In this document: piece after piece, positions 43,084 to 52,543 of the stretch
Numbering within the stretch: position 1 is the stretch's first letter
How the letters are laid out: every line of letters starts with the position of its first letter
DNA from: Pedobacter chinensis
GTDB taxonomy: Bacteria > Bacteroidota > Bacteroidia > Sphingobacteriales > Sphingobacteriaceae
DNA: 64,000 nucleotides
Assembly: GCF_003339865.1 (NCBI RefSeq)
Contig: NZ_QPKV01000004.1
Span: 656,477-720,476, forward strand
Direction: 5' to 3'
Program-made: the position numbers and the translations under genes
The notes under the pieces: model-generated
Databases searched by the model: none
What the model was told of the DNA's origin: nothing
What the model saw: only the letters and a program-made list of their open reading frames with translations

Positions 43084-44313
43084 CTATATCCTTACCGGAA
43101 TATTATTTCTTTTTAACTCCTGCTTTAAATCAGGTATCAGGATTTCGCCATAGTGAAACACCGATGCCGCAAGTGCTGCATCAACATTCGCTTTTTGAAA
43201 AACCTCGGTAAAATGTTCCATGTTACCTGCGCCACCCGATGCAATAATTGGAATGTTGATCATTTGGTTCACTTTATGGAGTAACCTGCAATCAAAACCT
43301 GCTTTTGTACCATCGTGATCCATTGAAGTGAGAAGAATTTCTCCTGCACCTAAATCTTCCGCTTGTTTAATCCAATTTTCGGTTTCAAGTTCAGTGATTA
43401 ATCTTCCGCCGTTTAAGTGGACCATATTTTTCCCGCCAACATATTTAGTATCTACCGCTAAAACCACAAACTGAACCCCAAAAGCTTTTGCCAGATCTTC
43501 AATTAATTTAGGATTCCTGACCGCTGCAGAATTAATGCTGATTTTATCTGCACCAGCATTTAATAATGCCTCAGCATCGGCAATTTCCGTTATTCCGCCA
43601 CCAATGGTAAATGGAATATTTAGCTGGCGGGCAACTGATTTAACCATTTCGATCATCGTTTTACGACGTTCATGTGTGGCAGTGATATCCAGGAAAACCA
43701 ATTCATCAGCACCTTGCTGCGCATATTGGGCAGCCAGTTCAACAGGATCGCCCGCATCACGCAAATCAACAAAATTTACGCCTTTCACCGTGCGACCGTC
43801 TTTAACATCTAAACAAGGGATTATTCGTTTTGATAAACCCCCTCCGCCCCCTAAAGGGGGAACTGCAAATTGCTGAGCATGCATGGCTTCCTTTATTTTG
43901 TCCAAAACCTGATTTAAATTTTTATGAAGCTCATTATTCTTAAATCTGATTACTTTTATTCCAAGACTATTTAATATCGCAGTTCTTTCATCATCACTAA
44001 TTTTCGCCTCTGGCTTATTGTGAATACCGCCATCTAATTCTATAACGAGCTTTTTCTCATGGCAATAAAAGTCGGCTATAAAAAAAGAAATTGGATGTTG
44101 TCTTCGAAATTTTACCCCTAGCTTTTTCTCTTTTATATGTTCCCATAATAGGCTTTCAGAATCAGTAAGTGTATTTCTTAATTGTTTAGCATTTTCGAAA
44201 ATGATATTCGATGCGCCATAAAACATATTTGGTTCGTTGACTTGTAAAAAATCGAGATCATTTTTAGTTAAGTCCCAACTGCCTAAAGGGGGCTTTTCCT
44301 TTCTGTCTTTCAT
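43084..44313 (-). CDS. hisF: DUF559 endonuclease-like domain fused in frame to HisF
   Basis: Residues 1 to about 143 are a DUF559 (Vsr-like PD-(D/E)xK) domain: [36 protein letters not shown] and [13 protein letters not shown]. The last 250 residues, from [19 protein letters not shown] (codon at 43836), are complete HisF, the imidazole glycerol-phosphate synthase cyclase, with IGGGI and DHDGT motifs. The usual HisF ATG is absent; a G-rich repeat encoding PPLGGGGG takes its place. HisF could be made as the fusion or from an internal ATG at 43884. Both outer repeats and the gene form an insertion between hisA and hisF. Confidence 0.93.
   Translation of the reverse strand: MKDRKEKPPLGSWDLTKNDLDFLQVNEPNMFYGASNIIFENAKQLRNTLTDSESLLWEHIKEKKLGVKFRRQHPISFFIADFYCHEKKLVIELDGGIHNKPEAKISDDERTAILNSLGIKVIRFKNNELHKNLNQVLDKIKEAMHAQQFAVPPLGGGGGLSKRIIPCLDVKDGRTVKGVNFVDLRDAGDPVELAAQYAQQGADELVFLDITATHERRKTMIEMVKSVARQLNIPFTIGGGITEIADAEALLNAGADKISINSAAVRNPKLIEDLAKAFGVQFVVLAVDTKYVGGKNMVHLNGGRLITELETENWIKQAEDLGAGEILLTSMDHDGTKAGFDCRLLHKVNQMINIPIIASGGAGNMEHFTEVFQKANVDAALAASVFHYGEILIPDLKQELKRNNIPVRI
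43838..43860. repeat. Left inverted terminal repeat of the DUF559 insertion
   Basis: CCCCCTAAAGGGGG (43847-43860) preceded by CCCCCTCCG. The right copy (44447-44460 plus flank) is its reverse complement, so the DUF559 segment is bounded by inverted repeats of about 27 bp. Here the repeat is translated within the fusion. Confidence 0.7.
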
Positions 44314-44446
44314 GTCATGTTTGAATAAGGATGCCTATTTATTTGCTTTGTAATTATTCATTGGCATTTCCATCTTAGTTCTTTTTTTGTTCCGAACTAC
44401 GCTTTGTAATTTTTTACGTTCGCTATTTCCACCTTGCTATTAGCTC

Positions 44447-44469
44447 CCCCTTTAGGGGGCTGGGGGGGT
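44447..44469. repeat. Right inverted terminal repeat of the DUF559 insertion
   Basis: CCCCCTTTAGGGGG at 44447-44460 followed by CTGGGGGGG, directly touching the hisA stop codon. A third, partial copy (CCTAAAGGGGGC, 44282-44293) lies in the first codons of the DUF559 frame. Confidence 0.7.
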
Positions 44470-45218
44470 TATATGCTTGACAAAGCTTTCAAATTCCATT
44501 CTTTAATCTCTTCGATGGTGATTCTATCCTCATAAATCGCTTTTCCAACCACCACACTTCTAATCGGATATTTGGCTAACTCATCAATATCTTCCATTGA
44601 GCTTACGCCACCTGAGGCAATCAGTTTAATCATTGGAGAATGTTCAAGCAGTTTTTTATACAGTTCAATGGCAGCGCCGCCTAATTTTCCATCTTTACTG
44701 ATATCTGTACATAAGAAGCGGAAGAAACCTAAAGCCAGGCATTTATCAACATAATCCATTAATTTTATTGGAGAACTTTCCATCCAGCCCGAATATTTAA
44801 TTACTTCATCCAAAACATCAATGGCAATTACGATGCGGTTTGCATAGTTATCTTTTTTGGCAAAAGCTTCACTTAATTGCTGCAAAAAATCGGGATTGGT
44901 AATGGCCTGAGTGCCTACAATAACACGGTGGATACCTGCATCAAGTAAATTGGTTACTTGCTCAATGGTCCTGATTCCACCACCATACTGTACTTTCATT
45001 TCGGTTTTCTTAATGATTTCAAAAAGTGATTTCTGGTTGCTGAAATCGCCTTTAGCGCCATTTAAATCAATAATGTGGATGAAATCTGTTCCGTTTGACC
45101 GGTATTTTTCTATCATCTCGGCGATAGAAACGTCATATTCAGTTTTTTGGTTATAATCGCCTTCACGCAGGCGAACAACCTTTCCATCCAAAATATCAAT
45201 AGCAGGTATTATGTACAT
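44469..45218 (-). CDS. hisA: Phosphoribosylformimino-AICAR ribotide isomerase
   Basis: Histidine pathway step 4, a TIM-barrel isomerase. The 249-residue protein has IPAIDILDGKVVRLREGDY with the catalytic-type Asp, KVQYGGGIRTIEQV with the phosphate loop, and LIASGGVSSMEDIDELAK. Its stop codon is immediately followed by the G-rich repeat of the DUF559 insertion, and one base separates it from hisH. Confidence 0.97.
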   Translation of the reverse strand: MYIIPAIDILDGKVVRLREGDYNQKTEYDVSIAEMIEKYRSNGTDFIHIIDLNGAKGDFSNQKSLFEIIKKTEMKVQYGGGIRTIEQVTNLLDAGIHRVIVGTQAITNPDFLQQLSEAFAKKDNYANRIVIAIDVLDEVIKYSGWMESSPIKLMDYVDKCLALGFFRFLCTDISKDGKLGGAAIELYKKLLEHSPMIKLIASGGVSSMEDIDELAKYPIRSVVVGKAIYEDRITIEEIKEWNLKALSSI

Positions 45219-45219
45219 T

Positions 45220-45813
45220 TTATAGGCTTAAGTTTGAAAAATTTTTTAATATCTGTTCGCCAGCTTTGCCCGATTTTTCAGGGTGAAACTGAACGCCATA
45301 AAAGTTGTCTTTTTGTACCGCTGCCGAAAACTTTAGTCCGTAGTTGGCAGAGGCAATGTCAAAAGTAGGGTTATATTCAATAAAGTACGAATGAACAAAG
45401 TAAAATTGTGCATTATCTTCAACACCTTCGAATAGCGAATTGTTTTTATGCTGAACGGCATTCCATCCCATGTGTGGGATTTTGATATTCAACGACTTAT
45501 CGAATTTTTTAGTCTTTACCGGAACAATGTCTAATAACACCGCATCGCCTTCTTCCGAATGCCTGGTAATCAGTTGCATACCTACACAAATTCCCAAAAC
45601 TGGTTTTTCTAATGCTTTGATAGCGCTAACCAATCCGGTGTGTTTTAATTTTTCCATCGCCGCGCCGGCATGACCAACCCCCGGGATGATGATATGGCTG
45701 TATGCTTCCAAATCGGCCTCAGTATTGACCATGCCATAAGACAAGTTTAAGCGGCCTAATGCTGCGGTTAAAGAAAAAATATTGCCAGCTCCGTAATTTA
45801 CTATTCCAATCAT
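45220..45813 (-). CDS. hisH: Imidazole glycerol phosphate synthase glutaminase subunit
   Basis: HisH supplies ammonia to HisF. The 197-residue class I glutaminase has the nucleophile in LGICVGMQL, and the His-Glu pair in GVQFHPEKSG near the end; YGAGNIFSL opens the protein. It lies directly upstream of hisA, as expected, although its HisF partner is separated by the insertion. Confidence 0.97.
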   Translation of the reverse strand: MIGIVNYGAGNIFSLTAALGRLNLSYGMVNTEADLEAYSHIIIPGVGHAGAAMEKLKHTGLVSAIKALEKPVLGICVGMQLITRHSEEGDAVLLDIVPVKTKKFDKSLNIKIPHMGWNAVQHKNNSLFEGVEDNAQFYFVHSYFIEYNPTFDIASANYGLKFSAAVQKDNFYGVQFHPEKSGKAGEQILKNFSNLSL

Positions 45814-45930
45814 ATTTTATAATCTGATTCTTTTATTTTAAAAAGGTTTGAAAATGAATGTCAGTTTTTCAAAGGTTCTGTAGTCCCGCTATTCGTTTCA
45901 AAGTTTTTATTTGCAGCAACCCTAAAAGTG

Positions 45931-45996
45931 CTGTCATGCTGAGGTACGAAGCATCTGCAACCGATGAAACAGATTCTTCGTGCCTCAGAATGACAG
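45931..45996. repeat. TGTCATGCTGAGG-type palindromic element
   Basis: CTGTCATGCTGAGGTACGAA at 45931-45950 (arm to 45957) is mirrored by an arm at 45970-45996 ending CTCAGAATGACAG. It lies in the 263-bp gap between hisB and hisH, where no gene is visible. Partial relatives occur near 53011 and 63676. Confidence 0.75.
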
Positions 45997-46076
45997 GAAT
46001 AAAAAACTTTCCACTACTATCGGGTTTATTTAACAATGTTTGTGCATCTAAACCCTCCGCCTTAAACCTTTCTACC

Positions 46077-47213
46077 TTAAAGCATTCCTTTCGTGCTTGG
46101 CAACACCATTTTCTCTGCATCACGCTTTATGGCCATTTTAATCGCTTTCGCAAATGCCTTAAAGATCGCTTCAATTTTGTGATGTTCGTTGTCGCCTTCG
46201 GCTTTAACATTCAAATTGCATTTTGCAGCATCGCTGAACGACTTAAAGAAGTGGTAAAACATTTCTGTAGGCATATCGCCAACTTTCTCCCGTTTAAATT
46301 CAGCATCCCAAACAATCCAGTTTCTGCCACCGAAATCAATGGCGACCTGCGCCAGGCAATCATCCATCGGCAAACAAAAACCGTAACGCTCAATGCCTAG
46401 CTTGTTCCCTAATCCTTTAGCAAAAGCCTCGCCAAGGGCAATTCCCGTATCTTCAATGGTATGATGTTCATCAATATGTAAATCGCCTTTCGCAATAATT
46501 TCCAAATCCACACTTCCGTGCCTGGCAATTTGATCCAGCATGTGATCGAAGAAGTCTAAACCCGTTTCGATTTTGGCTTTACCCGTTCCATCCAGATCTA
46601 AATTGATGGTGATATCCGTTTCGTTGGTTTTACGAACATGGTTGATTTTTCTACTGCCTGCTTTAAGCAGATTGTAAATATCTTCCCATTTTTGTGTTTC
46701 TAAAATAATCACATCAGATAGGGTTTCGTATTTATCCAAAGCCTCGGTAGAGCCTAATGCATCGTTCTGACGAAGAAAAATGGCCTTTGCGCCTAAATTT
46801 TTTGCCAGAACCACATCATTTAATCTGTCGCCAATCACATAAGAGTTTTTTAGATCGTAATCTTCACTAAAATACTTTGTTAACAAAGCCGTGCCTGGTT
46901 TCCGGGTAGGAGCGTTATCTTTTGCGAAAGTTCTGTCAATAACTATCTCACTAAAATTTACACCTTCGCCTGCAAAAGTATTGAGCATGAAATTATGAAC
47001 CGGCCAGAAATTTTCTTCAGGATTTGAAGGCGTTCCCAATCCATCCTGGTTGGTAACCATTACTAATTCATAATCCATTTCGGCTGCGATTTTTGAAAGA
47101 TAATAAAGTGAGCGGGGATAAAATTTTAACTTCGCAAAACTATCTACCTGTTCGTCATCAGGCTCAATATTTAAAGTGCCGTCACGGTCTATAAATAATA
47201 CTTTCTTCATCAT
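46077..47213 (-). CDS. hisB: Bifunctional histidinol-phosphatase/imidazoleglycerol-phosphate dehydratase
   Basis: Histidine steps 6 and 8. The N-terminal HAD phosphatase has FIDRDGTLN near residue 7 and [18 protein letters not shown]. The C-terminal dehydratase (from about residue 190) has [36 protein letters not shown] and a matching [17 protein letters not shown], the paired manganese motifs. The 378-residue length is normal for the fused form. It follows hisC with a 1-bp gap. Confidence 0.97.
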   Translation of the reverse strand: MMKKVLFIDRDGTLNIEPDDEQVDSFAKLKFYPRSLYYLSKIAAEMDYELVMVTNQDGLGTPSNPEENFWPVHNFMLNTFAGEGVNFSEIVIDRTFAKDNAPTRKPGTALLTKYFSEDYDLKNSYVIGDRLNDVVLAKNLGAKAIFLRQNDALGSTEALDKYETLSDVIILETQKWEDIYNLLKAGSRKINHVRKTNETDITINLDLDGTGKAKIETGLDFFDHMLDQIARHGSVDLEIIAKGDLHIDEHHTIEDTGIALGEAFAKGLGNKLGIERYGFCLPMDDCLAQVAIDFGGRNWIVWDAEFKREKVGDMPTEMFYHFFKSFSDAAKCNLNVKAEGDNEHHKIEAIFKAFAKAIKMAIKRDAEKMVLPSTKGML

Positions 47214-47214
47214 T

Positions 47215-48255
47215 TTAAAATTTTTTCAGAATGGTTAACAGCTTATCATTTTCTTCTTTGGTACCTACGGTAATTCTCAGGCAACCCTCACATAAAATAA
47301 CTTTCGAACGGTCGCGAACAATAATTCCCTCTTCTACTAAAGTATCATAAATTTTAGTTGCATCGGTAACCTCCGTTAATATAAAATTTGCATCCGATGG
47401 ATAAACTTTTGTGACGATATTCAGGCTACTTAACTCAACAGAAAGCCGCTCTCTTTCTGCAACGGATTCTTTGATCCAGGCGTTAACCTGAGCGATGTTT
47501 TTTAATGCCTCAAAAGCTAAATCCTGCGTGGCCTGATTGATGTTATAAGGCGGCTTGATTTTGTTCAAAACATCGATCACTTTTCTCGATGAAAATGCCA
47601 TTCCCAAACGCAAAGCCGCAAGCCCCCAGGCCTTAGAAAAAGTTTGCAAAACCACTAAGTTTGCATACTCGGTCAACTCCTGTATAAAGGTTTTCTGGCG
47701 GGCATAATTGATGTAAGCTTCATCAACCACAACAATGCCATTAAAGTTGGTTAAAATGGTTTCAATATCTTCACGATTGATCGAGTTTCCTGTTGGATTA
47801 TTTGGCGAACAAATGAAGATTAATTTTGTGTTTTTATCAATCGTTTCTGCAATCTTTTCCAGGTCTAACTGGAAGTTCGGCAACAAGCTCACTTTACGAA
47901 TTTCCACATCATTTATATTTGCCGAAACCTCGTACATTCCATAAGTTGGAGGAAGTACAATTACATTGTCTTTTCCTGGATTACAAAAGGCCCGAAACAA
48001 TAAATCAATTGCTTCATCACTTCCGTTTCCTAAAAAAGTATTTTCAATCGGCACGCCCTTTATTTTGCTGATCGCATCCTTTAAATCCAGCTGCAACGGA
48101 TCTGGATAGCGGTTGTAATTGGCGGGTAGGGGAGAACCATAACTGTTCTCGTTGGCATCTAAAAATACTGATGCCTGCCCTTTAAACTCATCTCTTGCAG
48201 TAGAGTAAGGTTTAAGGTTTTTTATATTTTCTCTAACTAAATTGTTAATGTCCAT
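47215..48255 (-). CDS. hisC: Histidinol-phosphate aminotransferase
   Basis: Histidine step 7, a PLP-dependent fold type I enzyme. The 346-residue protein has [39 protein letters not shown] and the PLP lysine region [19 protein letters not shown], with the lysine in SKAWG, followed by an Arg-containing [10 protein letters not shown] end. It lies between hisD and hisB. Confidence 0.97.
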   Translation of the reverse strand: MDINNLVRENIKNLKPYSTARDEFKGQASVFLDANENSYGSPLPANYNRYPDPLQLDLKDAISKIKGVPIENTFLGNGSDEAIDLLFRAFCNPGKDNVIVLPPTYGMYEVSANINDVEIRKVSLLPNFQLDLEKIAETIDKNTKLIFICSPNNPTGNSINREDIETILTNFNGIVVVDEAYINYARQKTFIQELTEYANLVVLQTFSKAWGLAALRLGMAFSSRKVIDVLNKIKPPYNINQATQDLAFEALKNIAQVNAWIKESVAERERLSVELSSLNIVTKVYPSDANFILTEVTDATKIYDTLVEEGIIVRDRSKVILCEGCLRITVGTKEENDKLLTILKKF

Positions 48256-48257
48256 TT

Positions 48258-48292
48258 TTTAAGGTAAAAGGTAAAAGGTAAAGGTAAAAGGG
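48258..48292. repeat. Short tandem AAGGTAA repeats upstream of hisC
   Basis: AAGGTAAAAGGTAAAAGG and one further AAGGTAAAAGG follow each other directly. It shares the motif with the repeat-rich gaps at 42.3 and 60.1 kb. No function is visible. Confidence 0.5.
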
Positions 48293-48370
48293 ATGGGCAT
48301 ATATTGCCTTAACCTTCTACATTATTCCTTTCCACTATGTTTATTTTTGCTCTTTTCTTTTTTGTAATTT

Positions 48371-48525
48371 ATCTTCTGACTCCCGACTTCTGACTCCCGA
48401 CTCTTATTATACTTGCACTTTTATCTTCTGACTCCGGACTTCTGACTCCCGACTCTTATCGTAATTGCACTTTATCTTCTGACTCCGGACTTCTGACTCC
48501 CGACTCTTATCGTAATTGCATTTTT
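48371..48525. repeat. Three tandem 51-52 bp repeats reaching into the end of hisD
   Basis: Units start at 48371, 48423 and 48474, each beginning ATCTTCTGACTCC and containing GACTTCTGACTCCCGACTC. The third unit encodes the last codons of hisD (read on the minus strand), and the hisD stop codon lies at the boundary of units two and three. Units two and three are nearly identical; the first has more differences. Confidence 0.85.
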
Positions 48526-49773
48526 ATGTGCCTGCAAACCCTCGGCTGCAGCAAGCGTTTCAACAGTTGCGCCAATATTATTTAATCCATTGTCTGATAA
48601 GTGTTGAAAGGTTATCTTTTTAAGAAAAGCATCAGTTGAAACGCCTGAATAAGCTTTAGCAAAGCCACTTGTAGGTAAAGTGTGGTTAGTACCCGATGCA
48701 TAATCTCCTGCACTTTCCGGAGTTAAGTTTCCTAAAAACACCGATCCTGCATTGATAATCATGGGAATAAGCTTTTCAAAATTTTCTGTTGCTAAAATTA
48801 AGTGTTCAGGTGCATATTCATTTGAAAATTCCATCGCCATTGTTAAATCATCAACTAAAATTGCATAAGAATTGGCTATTGCTTTAGCTGCTATTTCTTT
48901 TCTTGGCAGGATAGATAGCTGATTTTCAATTTCTAATAGTGCTTGGGTTATAAATTCTTTGGAAGTAGATACCAAAATTGCCTGACTATCAGTTCCATGT
49001 TCTGCTTGTGCGAGTAAGTCTGCAGCCACGAATGACGGATTGGCAGTCTCATCAGCAATCACTAAAACCTCTGATGGGCCGGCTGGCATATCAATGGCAA
49101 CCTTATTTTGTACTCTGGTTTTGGCTGTGGTTACATAGCGGTTACCAGGGCCAAATATCTTATAAACCTGAGGCACGCTTTCCGTTCCAAAAGCCATTGC
49201 AGCCACTGCCTGCGCACCTCCAATTAGGTAAATTTTTTCTATCCCTAAAAGCACTGCGCAATACGCCAGGTAACAATTGGTTTTGCCATCACTTTGAGGA
49301 GGTGAGCAGACAATAATTTCTTTACAACCCGCAATAATTGCAGGGGTAGCTAACATTAAAAACGTGCTTGGTAAAACCGCTGTTCCTCCTGGAATGTAAA
49401 GGCCAACTTTTTCAATTGCCCTTGATTCCCGCCAGCAAATAACACCAGGCATGGTTTCTACTTTATCCTCAGTTTTTAATTGAGATTGATGAAAAGTTTT
49501 AATGTTTTGATAGGCTGTTTCAATCGCTTCTTTCGCCACCACCGGAATAGTTAAGGCGATGGTTTTTAATTCTTCAGCATCTAAAAAAAGTTTCTGCAGA
49601 TTAATCTGATCAAATGTTTTTGCAAAATTAAATAGCGCTTTATCCCCATCATTTTTTACAGATTCAATGATGCTGGTAACGCGTTCTTCAACTAATTTAT
49701 CGTCTTCAATTTGTCTCGAACACAGTTCTTTAATTTTTGATTCAGATAAATCTTTATAACTGTAGATTTTCAA
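48472..49773 (-). CDS. hisD: Histidinol dehydrogenase
   Basis: Final two oxidations of histidine synthesis, NAD- and Zn-dependent. The 433-residue protein has PGGTAVLPSTFLMLATPA, GPGNRYVTTAKTRVQN, DMPAGPSEVLVIAD, LAQAEHGTDSQAIL and ASGTNHTLPTSGFAKAYSGV with metal- and substrate-binding His and Glu. The usual body ends near ITIR; the last residues VGSQKSGVRR are encoded by a tandem DNA repeat. It follows hisG in the operon. Confidence 0.97.
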   Translation of the reverse strand: MKIYSYKDLSESKIKELCSRQIEDDKLVEERVTSIIESVKNDGDKALFNFAKTFDQINLQKLFLDAEELKTIALTIPVVAKEAIETAYQNIKTFHQSQLKTEDKVETMPGVICWRESRAIEKVGLYIPGGTAVLPSTFLMLATPAIIAGCKEIIVCSPPQSDGKTNCYLAYCAVLLGIEKIYLIGGAQAVAAMAFGTESVPQVYKIFGPGNRYVTTAKTRVQNKVAIDMPAGPSEVLVIADETANPSFVAADLLAQAEHGTDSQAILVSTSKEFITQALLEIENQLSILPRKEIAAKAIANSYAILVDDLTMAMEFSNEYAPEHLILATENFEKLIPMIINAGSVFLGNLTPESAGDYASGTNHTLPTSGFAKAYSGVSTDAFLKKITFQHLSDNGLNNIGATVETLAAAEGLQAHKNAITIRVGSQKSGVRR

Positions 49774-49833
49774 TGTTTTATAATTTTAAATTAACTAATA
49801 GTTAATATGAATTTATACGTTTTCGCCTTGTTT

Positions 49834-50685
49834 TTATGTAATGATTTTCTCAATCGGCATCACTAAAATTCCTTCGGCGCCAGCTGCTTTTAAGCTGTTG
49901 ATTTTATCCCAGAAATCTTCTTCAGCAATTACAGAATGAACAGCAACCCAGTTCTCTTCAAACAGCGGAACAATAGTCGGGCTTTTTACACCCGGCAATA
50001 AATCAACAACTTTTTGCAGGTTATCTTTAGAAACATTTAGCACTACATATTTGTTGGATTTTGCACTTAAAACTGACCGGATTCTTTGCAGTAATTCTGC
50101 AACTTCAGGGTTATCAGTAATCGATTTATTTCCGATTAAAACAGCTTCCGATTGCATCACATCTGCAAAGGGTTTTAGTCCGTTGCTCTTTAAAGTTCCG
50201 CCTGTAGAAACGATGTCAAAAATAGCATCACTTAAGCCTAAGCCCGGACCAATTTCTACCGATCCGGAGATGGTTCTGATGTCAGATTTTATTCCTTTTT
50301 CTTTTAAGAATTTTTCGAGAATTACAGGGTAAGAAGTTGCAATAGCTTTGCCGTTTAACTCCTCTAAATTTTTGATGTTACTGGTTGCCTGAACTGCAAT
50401 TTTTAAGGTGCATTTTCCAAAGCCTAATTTTTGCAAATAGCTCACTTTAGCCTTAGCTTCTACGATTACATTTTCGCCAACAATTCCAAGGTCGGCAATG
50501 CCATCCTGAACGTATTCCGGAATATCGTCGTCACGAAGGAAAAGTATTTCTAAGGGGAAGTTGGTAACAGTTGATATAAGCGAACTTTTATAGTTCTCAA
50601 AAGAGAGACCACAGTTCTTTAAAATTTCTACGGATTTTTCGTTTAACCTACCCGATTTCTGGATAGCGATTTTAAGTGTTTTCAA
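49834..50685 (-). CDS. hisG: ATP phosphoribosyltransferase, long form
   Basis: First, feedback-controlled step of histidine synthesis. The 283-residue protein has IAIQKSGRLNEKSVEIL at the start, GIADLGIVGENV, IATSYPVILEKFL, GSVEIGPGLGLSDAIFDIVS with TGGTLKSNGL, and an extra C-terminal regulatory domain ending EGILVMPIEKI. The extra domain marks the hexameric long form that does not need HisZ. It is the first structural gene, 79 bp after the leader peptide stop. Confidence 0.97.
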   Translation of the reverse strand: MKTLKIAIQKSGRLNEKSVEILKNCGLSFENYKSSLISTVTNFPLEILFLRDDDIPEYVQDGIADLGIVGENVIVEAKAKVSYLQKLGFGKCTLKIAVQATSNIKNLEELNGKAIATSYPVILEKFLKEKGIKSDIRTISGSVEIGPGLGLSDAIFDIVSTGGTLKSNGLKPFADVMQSEAVLIGNKSITDNPEVAELLQRIRSVLSAKSNKYVVLNVSKDNLQKVVDLLPGVKSPTIVPLFEENWVAVHSVIAEEDFWDKINSLKAAGAEGILVMPIEKIIT

Positions 50686-50723
50686 AGTATTGAATATAGA
50701 ATGAACAAGAAATAATTTTACGG

Positions 50724-50747
50724 AAAAAAAGTTTTGAAGTACAAAAC
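50724..50747 (-). terminator. Attenuator terminator of the his operon
   Basis: On the minus strand GTTTTG (50747-50742), a 5-nt loop and CAAAAC (50736-50731) are followed by seven T (50730-50724). It lies 16 nt after the leader peptide stop codon and 38 nt before hisG. The stem is short and AT-rich, so efficiency is uncertain. Confidence 0.6.
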
Positions 50748-50763
50748 AAACATATCATATCGC

Positions 50764-50811
50764 CTATCGGCGATGGTGTAAATGTAAGTGATGGTTCAAA
50801 GTTAATTTCAT
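50764..50811 (-). CDS. hisL: his operon leader peptide
   Basis: The ATG read from 50811 encodes MKLTLNHHLHLHHRR and stop: five His in 15 residues, clustered HH-H-HH. The stop codon lies in a hairpin (ATCGCC/GGCGAT, 50759-50774) that also covers the last His codon. A terminator-like stem with a T-run follows. This is the layout of ribosome-stalling attenuation: scarce histidyl-tRNA stalls the ribosome and lets RNA polymerase continue into hisG. Confidence 0.82.
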   Translation of the reverse strand: MKLTLNHHLHLHHRR

Positions 50812-50856
50812 ATATTTATTTCTGCCAATATCAATGCTTTAGCTGATTAGCGATGG

Positions 50857-50886
50857 CAAATATAGTGTTTGAATCGGGAAAACAAA
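50857..50886 (-). promoter_or_regulatory. Promoter of the his operon
   Basis: On the minus strand TTTG (50886-50883), 18 nt, then TATATTTG (50864-50857) match both Bacteroidota promoter boxes. Transcription would start near 50850, about 40 nt before the leader ATG. Confidence 0.65.
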
Positions 50887-50962
50887 AAATAATGGCACTT
50901 AATTTGCCCTATTGACTTTTTTTAAACTGCTTTAGCTTTATTCTGTTTTAATTTTTTATACA

Positions 50963-52525
50963 TTGAAGAACCTTCGCTTTCTAATAATCCCCGTTATTTT
51001 ATTTGTTTCTGCTTGTGGATGGTTTAAACAACCTCCTGAGATAGGAAAAGTATTGTCTGAACATTTTAAAAATAAAATATATAAAGATTTTGATACAATT
51101 GCCTACGACCGCGTTTTCGTAAAAGCAATGGACAGTTTATCTGAAACATTCATTAATCCAAAAACCATTAAAGCTTTTTATGCTTCAAATGTTAATGAAC
51201 CCAAACTGATTACAAAATTCTACATCGATGGGCAGTTAGATTCACTGGTTGAATATCTCCAAAACAGTACAGTTCATGGTTTCAATCCGAAAATTTTTAA
51301 AACGGACGAAATAAAAAGCTTGCTTCAGGAATTGTCGGCTAATAAATTCACAAAGGTTGATGATAGTTACCCAATTATTGCCAGACTTGAATTGCTATCT
51401 GCAAACGCGTATCTGAATTACCATAACTTTTTAAGATATGGGGTGGTAAATCCACGAAATATTTTTTCCAGATATTACATTAAGGTTAAACGTCCGGATA
51501 GTTTAGGAATGATGAATATGCTATCTTCAGTAAGTTTGACTGATAGCTTAAATTCAGTTCAGCCAAAATCTACACAATATATGGCTTTGCAAAAGGCATA
51601 TTTGCGTGCCAGGGCCGAAAATGAAAAACGGATTTTATTGTTGAATATGGAACGGTTCCGATGGAAAATGCCGGAAACCGGAACCAATTATGTTCAGGTA
51701 AACATTCCCGATTTTAGACTGACCTGGTTTGATCGGCAAGACACCGTAATTACCATGAAGGTTTGTGTGGGCGGAAGAAGAGAAGCGGGCTACGAAGAAA
51801 AAATAAAAGCTTTTGCAAAGTCGGGTAATCTGGACGATAAGCCCAAAAATCATGAAACGCCACTGTTGTTCAGTAAAATCAATTCCATTCAGGCTAATCC
51901 GGTTTGGAATATTCCAGTAAGTATTGCGCAGAGTGAAATTTATTGGATGGCCAGAAAAGACCCTTATTATTTATCAAACAGCAATATCAATGTTTATTAT
52001 AAGGATAAATTAATTGGTGAACCGGATACGATTAACTGGAACAGGTATTCAAGAGATAAATTACCGTTTAAGTTTAAACAAGGTTCTGGAGGAGGAAATG
52101 CCCTCGGCAAGTTTAAGTTCATTTTTGATAACAGCTCAAGCATTTATCTTCACGATACCAATAATAAAAATGGCTTTAATTTAACCAATAGGGCAATTAG
52201 CCATGGTTGTGTTCGAATTGAAAAACCTTTGGAGTTTGCTGAGAAACTCGTTGGAGATACTTATACCTACGATAAACTCAGGGCAGAAGTAGATTTACCT
52301 CCAGTGGATAGTACCAACAACAAATGGTACAAAAAACGCATGGCAGCAAAAGCAGATACAGCAAGAGCTTTCCAGTTAAAGCCAGCCTGGTTTGCCCCTA
52401 AAAAAGATGTTCCACTTTTAATTACCTATTTTACCGCCTGGTCACAAAACAATCGCATACAATATCGCCCTGATGTTTATGACATGGATGAGAAACTTTG
52501 GGTTGCAATGAAGAAATTTAGATAG
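50963..52525 (+). CDS. L,D-transpeptidase lipoprotein (YcbB-like)
   Basis: The 520-residue protein starts at TTG with a lipoprotein signal (LIIPVILFVSACGWF, lipobox Cys). It has an N-terminal scaffold and helical region, then a YkuD catalytic domain with ISHGCVRIEKPLEFAEKLV, whose Cys is the nucleophile. It should form 3-3 cross-links in peptidoglycan or attach proteins to it. Divergent from the his operon, it shares the 277-bp gap that contains hisL. TTG is the only start preceding the signal. Confidence 0.92.
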   Translation: MKNLRFLIIPVILFVSACGWFKQPPEIGKVLSEHFKNKIYKDFDTIAYDRVFVKAMDSLSETFINPKTIKAFYASNVNEPKLITKFYIDGQLDSLVEYLQNSTVHGFNPKIFKTDEIKSLLQELSANKFTKVDDSYPIIARLELLSANAYLNYHNFLRYGVVNPRNIFSRYYIKVKRPDSLGMMNMLSSVSLTDSLNSVQPKSTQYMALQKAYLRARAENEKRILLLNMERFRWKMPETGTNYVQVNIPDFRLTWFDRQDTVITMKVCVGGRREAGYEEKIKAFAKSGNLDDKPKNHETPLLFSKINSIQANPVWNIPVSIAQSEIYWMARKDPYYLSNSNINVYYKDKLIGEPDTINWNRYSRDKLPFKFKQGSGGGNALGKFKFIFDNSSSIYLHDTNNKNGFNLTNRAISHGCVRIEKPLEFAEKLVGDTYTYDKLRAEVDLPPVDSTNNKWYKKRMAAKADTARAFQLKPAWFAPKKDVPLLITYFTAWSQNNRIQYRPDVYDMDEKLWVAMKKFR

Positions 52526-52543
52526 AAGCTGTAGATTTGCAGT

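Noticed and set aside
45858..46400. 180-codon plus-strand frame opposite hisB
   Set aside because: It covers a palindromic repeat and the antisense of hisB; composition is not protein-like.
48371..48525. CRISPR array
   Set aside because: Three units are contiguous without unique spacers, and no cas genes occur in the window.
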